This document shows, piece after piece, positions 35,263 through 44,327 of a stretch of DNA of 60,594 nucleotides. The notes below the pieces were generated by a model. It was given only the letters and a program-made list of their open reading frames with translations, ran no database searches and had not been told where the DNA came from. The number at the start of each line of letters is the position of its first letter. Within the stretch, counting starts at the first letter, position 1. The position numbers were made by a program, and so were the translations under genes. This DNA comes from Colimorpha sp964483145 (GTDB taxonomy: Bacteria; Bacteroidota; Bacteroidia; Bacteroidales; P3): the NCBI GenBank assembly GCA_964483145.1, contig CAZAAK010000003.1:1-60594 (forward strand), read 5' to 3'.

Positions 35263-36006
35263 TTATTCACCCTTTACAATACAACGTTTTATAACGTTCT
35301 TAACAGACTGCATACATAACTCTTTGATATATCGTACACCAAAAGGATTCCACCGTTGAGGATGGGTTGTCATCAGTATGCCATAACCCGTCCGTCTCAA
35401 TGGAGAATCTTCGTCTTTAAGTTGCCTTATTATATCATTCGTTGTATGAAAACTCAACCCTTGCGATTCCCATTTCTCTTGATACACAGGTACTTTATCC
35501 CTTACGCTGACATGGTATCCATCCCAACGGCGGCCAGTATCAGTCAAATACAACGTCCTTGAAAAATCAGTATCAAAATATGGCTCGTACACAATCCCCA
35601 ATTGACGGTAATTATACTTCTTCCATATGGCCTTACTGTCCCACGGACTCCTTGGAGAGCCATGCATGCATATACTCTGTATGGGCGTCAACTGGCGTAG
35701 CTTATCTAGATTATTGCAAAAATCCACATAGGCGGCATCTACATCCCCTTTACATGTTGTCAAAGACTCGTAATGATACCCTATTTCATGGCCAAGTGAG
35801 TAAATCTCTTTTATTATAGCTTCGTCATAGCTCTCCGGCACCATTCGAAAAAAGTAAGTAGCATTCAAACCCAATTGAGCTTCGATTTTTGCCGTGCACA
35901 AAGAGTTCCGAGGAAGAAGGTCAACATCATGCCTTAAGCGAAAGCCAATTCCACTTTCTTTGAGAGCCACAAGTAGTTGCCCATACTTATCCAATGTAAA
36001 ATCCAT
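35263..36006 (-). CDS. Polysaccharide deacetylase-like protein with altered motif
   Basis: 247 aa NodB-type fold. The usual first metal motif is replaced by RLRHDVDLLPRN (HDVD), and the second region reads GHEIGYHYESLTT. A C-terminal MTTHPQRWNP is conserved in this subfamily, which is common in surface-polysaccharide loci. It may remove acetyl groups from a sugar or lipid-linked intermediate, but the altered motif leaves metal dependence open. It lies 9 bp after the DUF354 gene and 69 bp before the second wza-like gene. Cytoplasmic by absence of a signal peptide. Confidence 0.7.
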   Translation of the reverse strand: MDFTLDKYGQLLVALKESGIGFRLRHDVDLLPRNSLCTAKIEAQLGLNATYFFRMVPESYDEAIIKEIYSLGHEIGYHYESLTTCKGDVDAAYVDFCNNLDKLRQLTPIQSICMHGSPRSPWDSKAIWKKYNYRQLGIVYEPYFDTDFSRTLYLTDTGRRWDGYHVSVRDKVPVYQEKWESQGLSFHTTNDIIRQLKDEDSPLRRTGYGILMTTHPQRWNPFGVRYIKELCMQSVKNVIKRCIVKGE

Positions 36007-36014
36007 CGAAACGA

Positions 36015-37037
36015 CTATAGATTTTCTAAAATATCAACAATCTTGGCATTAATGTCACCAATCTGCGCATAGTAGTTGTCCCGCTTCTTTACCCACTCTT
36101 CTTTATGACTTTTCTCCGAGAGTTCAGACGCTAGCGCAATTGCATCCAACGGATTAGCCACATTATACAACATCCCATATTTTTCTTGAAGCAGTATAAA
36201 ATTGGACATGTCGTTCGGTCCGACAAATGAATTGGACCGGATAGCTGGTGTACCTAACAGTGCAGCCTCGGCTGCCATTGTTTGTGAATCTCCCACATAC
36301 AAATCAGCACCACTCAACACATCGTGTATTACCGAGGCTGGGGTTGGGAGTTTATATTTTGCCAAATCAACTGGCAACGAACCCTCCGAGGAAATGTACA
36401 CAGTCATATTCTTTTCAATGGTCTCGACTAGCCTAATTTTTTCCTGAAAGCTAAAACCATTGTTCCCGACATCATGGTTTGCAAACCAACCCACAAAACG
36501 GACAATAGCATATGGCTTCTTTAGTCCATACTTCTCAACAATACCCGCATCGGCATTATACACTTGCGGGGAGAGGTAACAGTCCTCAAAAATACCATCT
36601 ATCCGACAATGCTTCTCTCCATAGTCCAACCGGAACGACCGCGGGGTGACAACCCTAGTGCATAACGGCACAACACATCTATTGGTCACCTTAACCACTT
36701 CGGAGTCCGGAAATATAACGGACTTCTTATGAAGTTTCTTAGCCGTGTACGTTCCATACCACGAGGCTTTGGAAACAATGACATCTGGTTGGAACTGCTT
36801 GGCTATTGCCCTATAGTTCTTAACCAGCCGAAAGGTACCAAAAATCTTGGCCAACATGGACTTACTATGCTTACCAAAGACTTTATACGGAACCCTCTCC
36901 TCCTCAAGAACATTCAGCAGCACATCCTTGTCTCGGGCAAGAACCAATATCTCATGCCCATCCCTCCGCAGCAATCCCATTATGTACTTAAACTGGTAAT
37001 AATGCTTTGGATGATTAAGTTCGAAAATGTACCTCAT
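36015..37037 (-). CDS. DUF354-family putative glycosyltransferase
   Basis: 340 aa. The DUF354 family resembles GT-B enzymes such as UDP-GlcNAc 2-epimerases and glycosyltransferases. Seen are MRYIFELNHPKHYYQFKYI, FQPDVIVSKASWYGTY and the C-terminal sugar-nucleotide site region (ADLYVGDSQTMAAEAALLGT). A substrate cannot be given. Its start overlaps the end of the hexapeptide acyltransferase by 4 bp, so the two are probably translated together. Confidence 0.75.
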   Translation of the reverse strand: MRYIFELNHPKHYYQFKYIMGLLRRDGHEILVLARDKDVLLNVLEEERVPYKVFGKHSKSMLAKIFGTFRLVKNYRAIAKQFQPDVIVSKASWYGTYTAKKLHKKSVIFPDSEVVKVTNRCVVPLCTRVVTPRSFRLDYGEKHCRIDGIFEDCYLSPQVYNADAGIVEKYGLKKPYAIVRFVGWFANHDVGNNGFSFQEKIRLVETIEKNMTVYISSEGSLPVDLAKYKLPTPASVIHDVLSGADLYVGDSQTMAAEAALLGTPAIRSNSFVGPNDMSNFILLQEKYGMLYNVANPLDAIALASELSEKSHKEEWVKKRDNYYAQIGDINAKIVDILENL

Positions 37038-37525
37038 GGTTCGGACTTTATGAAAGTTTTTATAACTCTAGCAGGAGACCCAACGGCAACGCAATACGGG
37101 GGAATATCCCGACTCACCACACTCCCTGCACCTATTATCGCCCCCTCCCCAATGGTAACTCCTGGCAATACTATAGTTCCGATTCCTATGTGAGCGCCAT
37201 CCTTTATTACCACCTTTCCTTCCTTGAAAGGGCAATGCATCGCATACATCCCAGGTTTGTAATTGGTCAAGTCACGCTCATGGCACAAAATCATTACCCC
37301 CGAAGTAATTGCAACACCTTTCCCAATTTCAATTAAATCTGGATTCCTGTCATCCAAAATTACCCCACGAGCTACGTGGCTCTGCTTTCCTATCTTCACC
37401 CCCCTCATACGATGAATCGCCACTGTCACTTGAGACGGGAAGGTGAACATGGTTAATATAGAGAGCGAATGCGTCCACACTCCCTTTACAATGGATTTTA
37501 CTGACCTGTGTTCAACAATTGACAT
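37034..37525 (-). CDS. Hexapeptide-repeat O-acyltransferase
   Basis: 163 aa left-handed beta-helix transferase (VAITSGVMILCHERDLTN, then IGIGTIVLPGVTIGEGAIIG and AGSVVSRDIPPYCVAVGSPA). It is similar to serine/maltose-type acetyltransferases used to decorate surface sugars, using acetyl-CoA. The N-terminus carries a short hydrophobic segment. It lies 3 bp downstream of the CapK-like gene, suggesting the two work in sequence. Acceptor unknown. Confidence 0.8.
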   Translation of the reverse strand: MSIVEHRSVKSIVKGVWTHSLSILTMFTFPSQVTVAIHRMRGVKIGKQSHVARGVILDDRNPDLIEIGKGVAITSGVMILCHERDLTNYKPGMYAMHCPFKEGKVVIKDGAHIGIGTIVLPGVTIGEGAIIGAGSVVSRDIPPYCVAVGSPARVIKTFIKSEP

Positions 37526-37528
37526 AAA

Positions 37529-38932
37529 TTACTGGTTTTTATATTCATATTCCGAGATACAATAATCCTCCTTGCCCGATGGCAAGGTTGGTATCTCATC
37601 AACAAATCTAACTTCCACCTTCGACCCCAAGAAATGATTACGGTAGTTCGTCTCAACATAATGGAACTGTGCATGAGGCTCATTTCGGTCTTTCAATTTT
37701 AGCAGTATGCATATATCACCCCTAACATCTTGACGAATCTGGAACTTATCAATCTTATTGTAGACCTTTTGATATTCGGCATTATGGTAATTCAATTCAG
37801 GGTAGAACATCATCGGAAGCACTGTTGGAGATATCGGAACGCCTTGCTTGTTGTAAACTAGTTTTCCTGCCCGTCCCATCACCTCACCTATCAGCCTCGT
37901 ATGCCTTCCGCAAGAACATGTCTCCTTCTTCAGATATGCCATATCTCCAACATGATAACGCAAAAATGGAAACACATAATTATCCAAGTCTGTCGTACAC
38001 ACATAGCCCACCTCGCCTACAGGCAATGGAACACCCTCCTTGTCTGTTATTTCAATAACACACGACTCCTCTGTAATATGGAATCCCTCTCTCTTGATGC
38101 ACTCATGAGACAATATCCCCCCATCACCGGCCCCGTATGCATCATACACCGGAGCGCCAAAGACTTCTTCAAGCTTACGGCGGTATTCCGGCATCAACAC
38201 CTCCCCGGTTGTAAGTACTACCTTAACTGGGGGCAAGGGTAGACTCATCCTTTCTATGTATCGTGCAAAAATATACAAGGCCGACCCGTACCCTCGCACC
38301 GCACGAGGTTTCAGCTTTATAAAAGCCTCATAGTTACACCTCATACTCTCATCCGAAACATCTGCGCTACTGTACTTGTAATTACGCATTATGACCCTAT
38401 CATAGAGCCCTTTGAACGTGAGTGCAGATTTCCTCTTATTGATGGAGCTTCCTCCCAACGAAAATATTTTATCCCCTAGATGAAGCCCATACCACTCCCA
38501 TGCACGTAACGTAGAGGCCTTCCAACTGCTCCATTCGGCAGTGTCCGTGCAAAACTTCAATGGCATACCCGTACTCCCTCCCGTCGATGACTTCTGCCAA
38601 CGCTTGGGACTGATAGCCCCACTGAAAAGGTCCTCGTAATTCTCCCTGATTATCTGCTTTGTCAACACCGGCAAAACTTGCAAATCCTCACGCGTTCTAA
38701 TCTGTTCTGGTTTGATTTCTAAATTATCAAACAGTTTGGTGTAATATGGCACTGTTTCATAGCAATGCTTCACCAATTTCTGTAACTTCCTGTCCTGGAT
38801 TGCCCTTATCTCAGATGCGCTCAGGTTGTCGTTTCGCATCATTTCCTTATACTTAGATACGACGCTACTCCCATAGACCAAGTCGCCAATGGGCAAAAAC
38901 ACATATCTGTCAAGAATGTTATAAAGACTCAT
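37529..38932 (-). CDS. CapK/phenylacetate-CoA ligase-family adenylating enzyme
   Basis: 467 aa of the ANL adenylate-forming superfamily. The ATP-binding motif is SSTGGSTGMPLKF. Further conserved stretches are YDAYGAGDGGILSHEC and YHVGDMAYLKKETCSC with a cysteine pair. Members named CapK stand in capsule and O-antigen loci, where they presumably activate a carboxylic acid for transfer to a sugar or its lipid carrier. The presence of an acid-activating enzyme in a locus with aldolase and ATP-grasp genes is consistent with a non-sugar acyl substituent. It overlaps the upstream GT4 gene by 14 bp. Confidence 0.8.
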   Translation of the reverse strand: MSLYNILDRYVFLPIGDLVYGSSVVSKYKEMMRNDNLSASEIRAIQDRKLQKLVKHCYETVPYYTKLFDNLEIKPEQIRTREDLQVLPVLTKQIIRENYEDLFSGAISPKRWQKSSTGGSTGMPLKFCTDTAEWSSWKASTLRAWEWYGLHLGDKIFSLGGSSINKRKSALTFKGLYDRVIMRNYKYSSADVSDESMRCNYEAFIKLKPRAVRGYGSALYIFARYIERMSLPLPPVKVVLTTGEVLMPEYRRKLEEVFGAPVYDAYGAGDGGILSHECIKREGFHITEESCVIEITDKEGVPLPVGEVGYVCTTDLDNYVFPFLRYHVGDMAYLKKETCSCGRHTRLIGEVMGRAGKLVYNKQGVPISPTVLPMMFYPELNYHNAEYQKVYNKIDKFQIRQDVRGDICILLKLKDRNEPHAQFHYVETNYRNHFLGSKVEVRFVDEIPTLPSGKEDYCISEYEYKNQ

Positions 38933-39848
38933 ATATCGATATTATCTTTCGTGCCGTTGCATCTGTGGTCAACCCTACTGACAAAATTCGATTTCGTCCA
39001 TCTGTGCGCTTATTAAAGACCAAAGCTTTCTTCAAACACCCTGCCAACATCTCCGGATCATCCTTACCCGAAACATAAGTTCCATCCACTCCCTCTGTTA
39101 CCCATCTAACATCGCCAACATCTGTAGAAACAATTGGGCAGTTGCAAGCCATAGCCTCTTTAATAACATTTGGCGAACCTTCACAATAGGACGTCAACAA
39201 CAACACATCCGCCGCGCACATGTACCTAACCACATCATCATGCGGTTTATCATACACTGGGTACAACACCACGTTGCCGTCATTCAGCTTCTGCACAGAT
39301 TTCTCGGCAAGCGGATACCTTTTCTCCGAACGCATCGGATGCGAGCACCAAATGACGTATTTCTTATTCTCCTCAAACCCAACCGCTTTTCGCGCATCAC
39401 GATAATCCATTAACGAAAACTGGTTTAGGTCTACTCCGTTAGGCACTACAGGCAGTTCCATCCCCAACTGATCGGCTGTTCTCTTGGACTTGGTCAGAGT
39501 AGCATCCCAAATATGTCTGATAAAAAATCTCACCCAGTGCAGTTTAAATGAGTCACGAGGGAAGCTACCCAAAATAGACACCACCACCTTCGTTTTCAAT
39601 CCGCAAGTCGCTAAGGCAGCTACTACCCCACAAACGGAATAATGGGCATGCACTATTTCCGGATGCAATTCCTTCACCTTCTTCCGCAATGCCACAATCC
39701 CTTTTGCATAAGCTTTCCATCCATGTCCGCATATTGGAAACAACTCCATTTCCAGACCTTCGTGCTGCAAGGACCTAAACTGTGAACTCACAAATGCGCT
39801 CACTGTCCCCACAGACTTGTTTCCACTAGCTACAAAAATCACTCTCAT
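38919..39848 (-). CDS. GT4-family glycosyltransferase
   Basis: 309 aa GT-B retaining glycosyltransferase. Present are the N-terminal domain (EIVHAHYSVCGVVAALAT), the central VVPNGVDLNQFS, and the C-terminal donor site CEGSPNVIKEAMACNCP with the E-x7-E motif. The nucleotide sugar cannot be named. It abuts the 4-epimerase gene (stop and start adjacent) and overlaps the CapK-like gene. Confidence 0.88.
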   Translation of the reverse strand: MRVIFVASGNKSVGTVSAFVSSQFRSLQHEGLEMELFPICGHGWKAYAKGIVALRKKVKELHPEIVHAHYSVCGVVAALATCGLKTKVVVSILGSFPRDSFKLHWVRFFIRHIWDATLTKSKRTADQLGMELPVVPNGVDLNQFSLMDYRDARKAVGFEENKKYVIWCSHPMRSEKRYPLAEKSVQKLNDGNVVLYPVYDKPHDDVVRYMCAADVLLLTSYCEGSPNVIKEAMACNCPIVSTDVGDVRWVTEGVDGTYVSGKDDPEMLAGCLKKALVFNKRTDGRNRILSVGLTTDATARKIISIYESL

Positions 39849-40862
39849 CTATCGCAAGTTATTCCAATACCAATCGCATGCCTGCTCAAACCCACGGAGC
39901 GCATCATATTTTGGCTGATATCCCAAAACCCGCTGAGCCTTAATGATAGAAGCCTGCGAGTGGGGGATATCTCCCGCTCTGCTTTCCCGATAGATTGGCT
40001 CAATACTATTTATTTCGGAATCAAATTTAGCCAAATTACTACGCAAACATTCAAATAGCGAATTTAACGTTGTATTCCCCCCGAAAGCGACATTGAAAAC
40101 CATGTCTATAGGAGCCGACTTGGGCAGAGTCATATTATACAGCGAAGCCCTCTCCCTAATGATATCCGAAGGCGTTGTGGCCGCAAGTTCATTTGCCTGT
40201 ATTACATTGTCGATATACGTAAAATCTCTCGAATAACTGCCATCACCATTGATAAATGGCGATTGGTGATGAATCAAAGCCTTAACCCACAATGGTATAA
40301 CCGCCGCATAGGCTCCATTGGGGTCCTGCCTACGACCAAAGACATTGAAATACCTCAAACCTATTGTTTCAATGCCATAAAGATTCGAGAAAACATTGGC
40401 ATACAATTCATTGACATATTTTGTGATAGCATATGGCGAAAGTGGACGCCCGATATTGTGTTCAATCTTGGGCAGCTCCTTGCTGTCACCATAAGTCGAC
40501 GAACTGGCTGCATACACAAATCTGTGCACACCCGCATCTCGCGCCGCCACCAGCATATTCAAAAATCCGTCAATGTTGTTACTATTCGTGTTTATAGGAT
40601 CGTTTATGCTGCGCGGAACGCTACCTAATGCCGCTTCATGCAACACCACATCAGCTCCATCCACCACCTTGCGGCATGTGTCCAAATCTCTGATATCACC
40701 CTCTATGAAACGAAAATTGGACTTCCCAAGCACCGATTCTATGTTATGCTTGAAACCTGTCGATAAATTATCCAAACAGGTCACATCATGACCTTTGCCA
40801 ACAAAATACTCACACAAGTTGGAACCAATAAAACCAGCTCCACCAGTAATTGTTATTCTCAT
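39849..40862 (-). CDS. UDP-N-acetylhexosamine 4-epimerase-like SDR
   Basis: 337 aa extended SDR. GGAGFIGSNLCEYF binds NAD, the catalytic motif is SSSTYGD ... YAITKYVNELYANVF, and the sequence EAALGSVPRSINDPINTNSN is characteristic of WbpP/WbgU-type enzymes interconverting UDP-GlcNAc and UDP-GalNAc, or their uronic acids. It is not RmlB: the active-site DExYG signature of 4,6-dehydratases is absent. It sits between the CEOS-like dehydrogenase (16 bp) and a GT4. Confidence 0.82.
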   Translation of the reverse strand: MRITITGGAGFIGSNLCEYFVGKGHDVTCLDNLSTGFKHNIESVLGKSNFRFIEGDIRDLDTCRKVVDGADVVLHEAALGSVPRSINDPINTNSNNIDGFLNMLVAARDAGVHRFVYAASSSTYGDSKELPKIEHNIGRPLSPYAITKYVNELYANVFSNLYGIETIGLRYFNVFGRRQDPNGAYAAVIPLWVKALIHHQSPFINGDGSYSRDFTYIDNVIQANELAATTPSDIIRERASLYNMTLPKSAPIDMVFNVAFGGNTTLNSLFECLRSNLAKFDSEINSIEPIYRESRAGDIPHSQASIIKAQRVLGYQPKYDALRGFEQACDWYWNNLR

Positions 40863-40877
40863 ATATCTATCTCTTAA

Positions 40878-41837
40878 TTATCTCCCTTGAAAAGCAACAA
40901 TGCGTTGATCTAGTATCCGGCCCTTCTCAAAATTATGGCATCCTTTCAGTACATCACAATCCAAAGGCCTGTCTTCTATCAAGAAATCTATAAATTTCAC
41001 AAACTCGGCACTTAAGGTCTCCGATGTGGTCTTCCAAAACAAAGAAGGCGTATGGTCTACCACATAGTGTGTGACACCATCCACCACATAGGTCGGATGC
41101 TCTATCGTTGTAGGTTCGCTAGATTCTATCCCACCGTGACGGTCGCAGGCAATGTCTATAATGAGGGCATTATGCTTCATCCGTTTCAAATCTTCTCTAT
41201 AGATGATGTGGTCCTTACGCGAAGTATCCCACAATATGCCATTCACTATAACATCAAAATTTTCAAGCTCTTGCCGAAAAAGTTGCTCCGTTTTCCTGTC
41301 GTATTGCCTCACCTCAGCGCCCATAAAATTCAGCGTCTTAATTGCACCACGGGCTATATTTCCCCTCCCCAATACAGCGGCCCTGGTATTGTATGGGAAA
41401 ACCCCGTGGCACATATATGCATGCAACACAGCTGCCTCGCCGGCAATCTCATTGTTCCGCCAAAAGCTATGCCTTCCGCACTCATACATATCCTCCCATG
41501 CAAACGAGGTAAGTCCATGCTCCATCAACTTATCAGTTATATCTCGGTTTTGGACAGCATGCACCCAACCAAAAACGGTTTGTCCATCCAATTTCTCAAG
41601 ATACTCTGCATCCCCAATCTTGGGGTCCGCAATAATGTCTTTCTTCAGAATTTCTTCCCTTGCAGCAACATTTACACCTTCCCCCCTATAGTCCTCATCG
41701 CTATATCCCAAGACCTTTCCATAGCCCTCCTCCACAAAAACCATTTCTGGGTGTTTTATAAATTTGATGTCACTGGGAACCAACGTCCTACGCTTCTCGT
41801 TTTCCTTGTGCGAGATGGGCAAACCAATAGTTTTCAT
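40878..41837 (-). CDS. N5-(carboxyethyl)ornithine synthase-like dehydrogenase
   Basis: 319 aa of the alanine dehydrogenase/transhydrogenase family, and of the length of Lactococcus N5-(carboxyethyl)ornithine synthase. Features: MKTIGLPISHKENEKRRTLV, VFVEEGYGKVLGYSDEDY, a Rossmann site RAAVLGRGNIARGAIKTLNF and the conserved VDGVTHYVVDHTPSLFWKT. CEOS couples pyruvate to the side-chain amino group of ornithine or lysine by NADPH-dependent reductive condensation. Such carboxyethyl amino acids (alaninolysine) are known as amide substituents in some O-antigens. Its place inside a polysaccharide locus, next to an epimerase, suggests that role here. That part is inference. Confidence 0.75.
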   Translation of the reverse strand: MKTIGLPISHKENEKRRTLVPSDIKFIKHPEMVFVEEGYGKVLGYSDEDYRGEGVNVAAREEILKKDIIADPKIGDAEYLEKLDGQTVFGWVHAVQNRDITDKLMEHGLTSFAWEDMYECGRHSFWRNNEIAGEAAVLHAYMCHGVFPYNTRAAVLGRGNIARGAIKTLNFMGAEVRQYDRKTEQLFRQELENFDVIVNGILWDTSRKDHIIYREDLKRMKHNALIIDIACDRHGGIESSEPTTIEHPTYVVDGVTHYVVDHTPSLFWKTTSETLSAEFVKFIDFLIEDRPLDCDVLKGCHNFEKGRILDQRIVAFQGR

Positions 41838-41902
41838 ACTTGATTATTTTTACAAACTAACAAACTTTTCTAACCAAAACAAACATCATTTATTGCGTCA
41901 CC

Positions 41903-43300
41903 CTATAACAAACCGCGGGAACCGATCTTAAACACAGCCCATACCACAATCATAATCGGCAAAAGTAAGTACCATACTTTCACGTACTTGAAGTTCCTTT
42001 CGTTCACTAGCGTCACGCCATAGGCGCCCACAATAAGCAACAGTGGTAGACCCGGTAGCAAAAATCTCTCTGAATTAGCAAATCCGCTAGAACAAATAAT
42101 TCCCAAATAAGCAATAATGAAAGCACCTATCAAAGCATAATCCCTCCAATTTTTTTTCTTGAACAACGCGTTGAATACTGCAATGATGACAAAAATACCC
42201 ATGAAATTCCTTACATAGTTGCCACCACTCATTATCTGCTGATTGTACTGCTGGTCAACATCAACTAGCGTAGGAAATGGAAGCACAAACATCATGGGTG
42301 CCATAACTGTTCCTGTGGCATACTTGGCCCAACTTACACCTTTGTACACTTGATAGTCCCGCTTGGCTGTCTGATTATCTGCCCTCGTATTCCACAATTC
42401 CTGGGCCTCATTCGCAATGGTTCCACCTGCCATGACCGCAACGCCCACTATTGCCCACACCACCAATACAAACCGATTCCATTTGCTCATCACAGTCATG
42501 CTCGAAAACACTAGCGAACTAAAAATGGCAAATACAACAGCCGCTCCAAGCACAGTTCTGAAAAAGAACAAACTAATAACCAACAAAGCTACCAAAACAA
42601 CACCTACAACACTTACTCTCTTTTGGCGTAAAAGGTTATCTGCCCGTTCCAACGCAGCCACAGCAAGAAATATCATTTCTATTTCTTTCAAATGCAATCC
42701 ACAGTATATAATTAAATTAGGGCTCAAAGCACAAAATATTCCTGCCATCCGACCAGCCTTATCTCCAAAGTTTCGCTTAGCCAATTTATAGGCCAGTACG
42801 CTGGTCCAACTACCAAGCAACGACTTCACCACACGTGTAAGAAACACATTCGGCCCTATTATTGAATACAACACTGTTAGATAAATTGGATAGCCAGCAT
42901 CGCCATAAGATCTGGAAAACAAGTAGTCAAATGTCCCTGCCCATCCAATTTCCCTAAACCATATAGCTGCGTCGTGATATGCTAGCGAATCGCTCGCGCC
43001 AAATTCAAACGGTATCCCCGTCTTTATGAGGTAAAAGAAGTATGAGAAGATAACCCATATCAACCTCAACACAAATGCTGTCAGAAACAGTTTACCAACG
43101 TATTTTTTCTCCTCTATCTCAACCCACTTCTTTGTATACTGGGGCGCCAATAAGAAGAACACCAGCAACCAACCTATACTTATAATCATGAACGCCGGCT
43201 TCAGCCTGTAGCTCATAAAGACAAAACTCACAATCAATAGCGAAATAAGGTAGATTGTTATTGCCTTTCTCGAAAACTGTTTTGGGAAATATGGTACCAA
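41903..43300 (-). CDS. Polytopic GT-C/PMT-like membrane protein
   Basis: 465 aa with about 11 hydrophobic helices. The first luminal loop has FEFGASDSLAYHDAAIWFRE, a position where GT-C enzymes such as ArnT and PMT keep catalytic acidic residues. It may add a sugar from a polyprenyl-phosphate donor, or alternatively act as a Wzy-type polymerase. The start at 43300 is TTG; the next in-frame ATG (43216) would remove the first helix. It lies 14 bp downstream of a GT2 gene and 65 bp upstream of the CEOS-like gene. Confidence 0.65.
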   Translation of the reverse strand: MVPYFPKQFSRKAITIYLISLLIVSFVFMSYRLKPAFMIISIGWLLVFFLLAPQYTKKWVEIEEKKYVGKLFLTAFVLRLIWVIFSYFFYLIKTGIPFEFGASDSLAYHDAAIWFREIGWAGTFDYLFSRSYGDAGYPIYLTVLYSIIGPNVFLTRVVKSLLGSWTSVLAYKLAKRNFGDKAGRMAGIFCALSPNLIIYCGLHLKEIEMIFLAVAALERADNLLRQKRVSVVGVVLVALLVISLFFFRTVLGAAVVFAIFSSLVFSSMTVMSKWNRFVLVVWAIVGVAVMAGGTIANEAQELWNTRADNQTAKRDYQVYKGVSWAKYATGTVMAPMMFVLPFPTLVDVDQQYNQQIMSGGNYVRNFMGIFVIIAVFNALFKKKNWRDYALIGAFIIAYLGIICSSGFANSERFLLPGLPLLLIVGAYGVTLVNERNFKYVKVWYLLLPIMIVVWAVFKIGSRGLL

Positions 43301-43314
43301 CGGGATGTTTTTTA

Positions 43315-44286
43315 CTAGTGACTAATACAACGAAATATCCATTGTTTCAACAATGCAGCCATTGTGCGTGCTTTGAAACGGACCCTTTGTTTGAACAAGG
43401 ATGAATGATATACATAGTATGTCTCCTGCGACACGTTCTTCCAATCGATTTTGGCTAACTGCACTTTTGCTTCTTCATGATACCTACGCGAGAGATAGAA
43501 CCTATACAACCCACTTGCCCGTAACCTGTCCATCAGTATTTTTACGTCCGCATTCCTTGCCTCTTCTTCCTCCAAATACTCCAAATTCCACAACATGTGC
43601 AATTGGGGATTCCTCAATTTTCTTGTAGCCCTATTCTTTATCGGTATATCCTGAAAATAATTTGCCAACGGCTTGTTTATCAATGCCACTGGATGTTTCA
43701 ACGCAATCCGAATCCATAAATCAAAGTCTTCCCCCAAGGTAATGCCACTCTTGAACTGCCCCGAATCCAGAAATACTTCACGCCGAATTGCGACAGAACT
43801 TGACGATATTGGCATGCATAAAGTACTGGCATACACCTTACAATAATTGATATAACCCCTCTCGAAACCTTGTTCCACCCCTATCGGAGCCACACGCTTT
43901 TTTCCGTTCCTTACTATATAAAAACTTGTCCCATACATTCCTGCGTTCGGACAAGCCACTATCAGCCCATGCATCTCTTCCAAAAATGTCGGCTCCCACC
44001 AATCATCAGCATCCAAAAAACAGATATACTTGCCTTTCGACAGTGCTACCCCGTTGTTTCTTGCTTTTGCCACACCCGCATTGGCTTGCACAACCAACCG
44101 ATGCTCCCCATCTTCTGCTCCAATCGCCCTGCGCGCTACCTCCAACGACCCGTCAGTGCTTCCATCGTCCACCACCACCAACTCATAATCACAATAGGTC
44201 TGGTGCAGAACGCTATTCAACGACTTTTCTATATACCGCGCCTTGTTGTACAACGGCACAACCACCGAAAATTCGACGCTCCTCAT
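43315..44286 (-). CDS. GT2-family glycosyltransferase
   Basis: 323 aa GT-A inverting glycosyltransferase. FSVVVPLYNKARYIEKSLNS starts the nucleotide-binding fold, VVDDGSTDGS follows, and the metal-binding DxD is in CFLDADDWWEP. There are no membrane helices. The acceptor and sugar are unknown. It follows a deacetylase-like gene by about 40 bp. Confidence 0.9.
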   Translation of the reverse strand: MRSVEFSVVVPLYNKARYIEKSLNSVLHQTYCDYELVVVDDGSTDGSLEVARRAIGAEDGEHRLVVQANAGVAKARNNGVALSKGKYICFLDADDWWEPTFLEEMHGLIVACPNAGMYGTSFYIVRNGKKRVAPIGVEQGFERGYINYCKVYASTLCMPISSSSVAIRREVFLDSGQFKSGITLGEDFDLWIRIALKHPVALINKPLANYFQDIPIKNRATRKLRNPQLHMLWNLEYLEEEEARNADVKILMDRLRASGLYRFYLSRRYHEEAKVQLAKIDWKNVSQETYYVYHSSLFKQRVRFKARTMAALLKQWIFRCISH

Positions 44287-44327
44287 CTAATGAATCTTAA
44301 CTATGCTATACTTTACTGCAATATAGA

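Noticed and set aside
39849..40862. RmlB (dTDP-glucose 4,6-dehydratase)
   Set aside because: The sequence has the SVPRSINDP and SSSTYGD features of UDP-HexNAc 4-epimerases and lacks the 4,6-dehydratase active-site signature.
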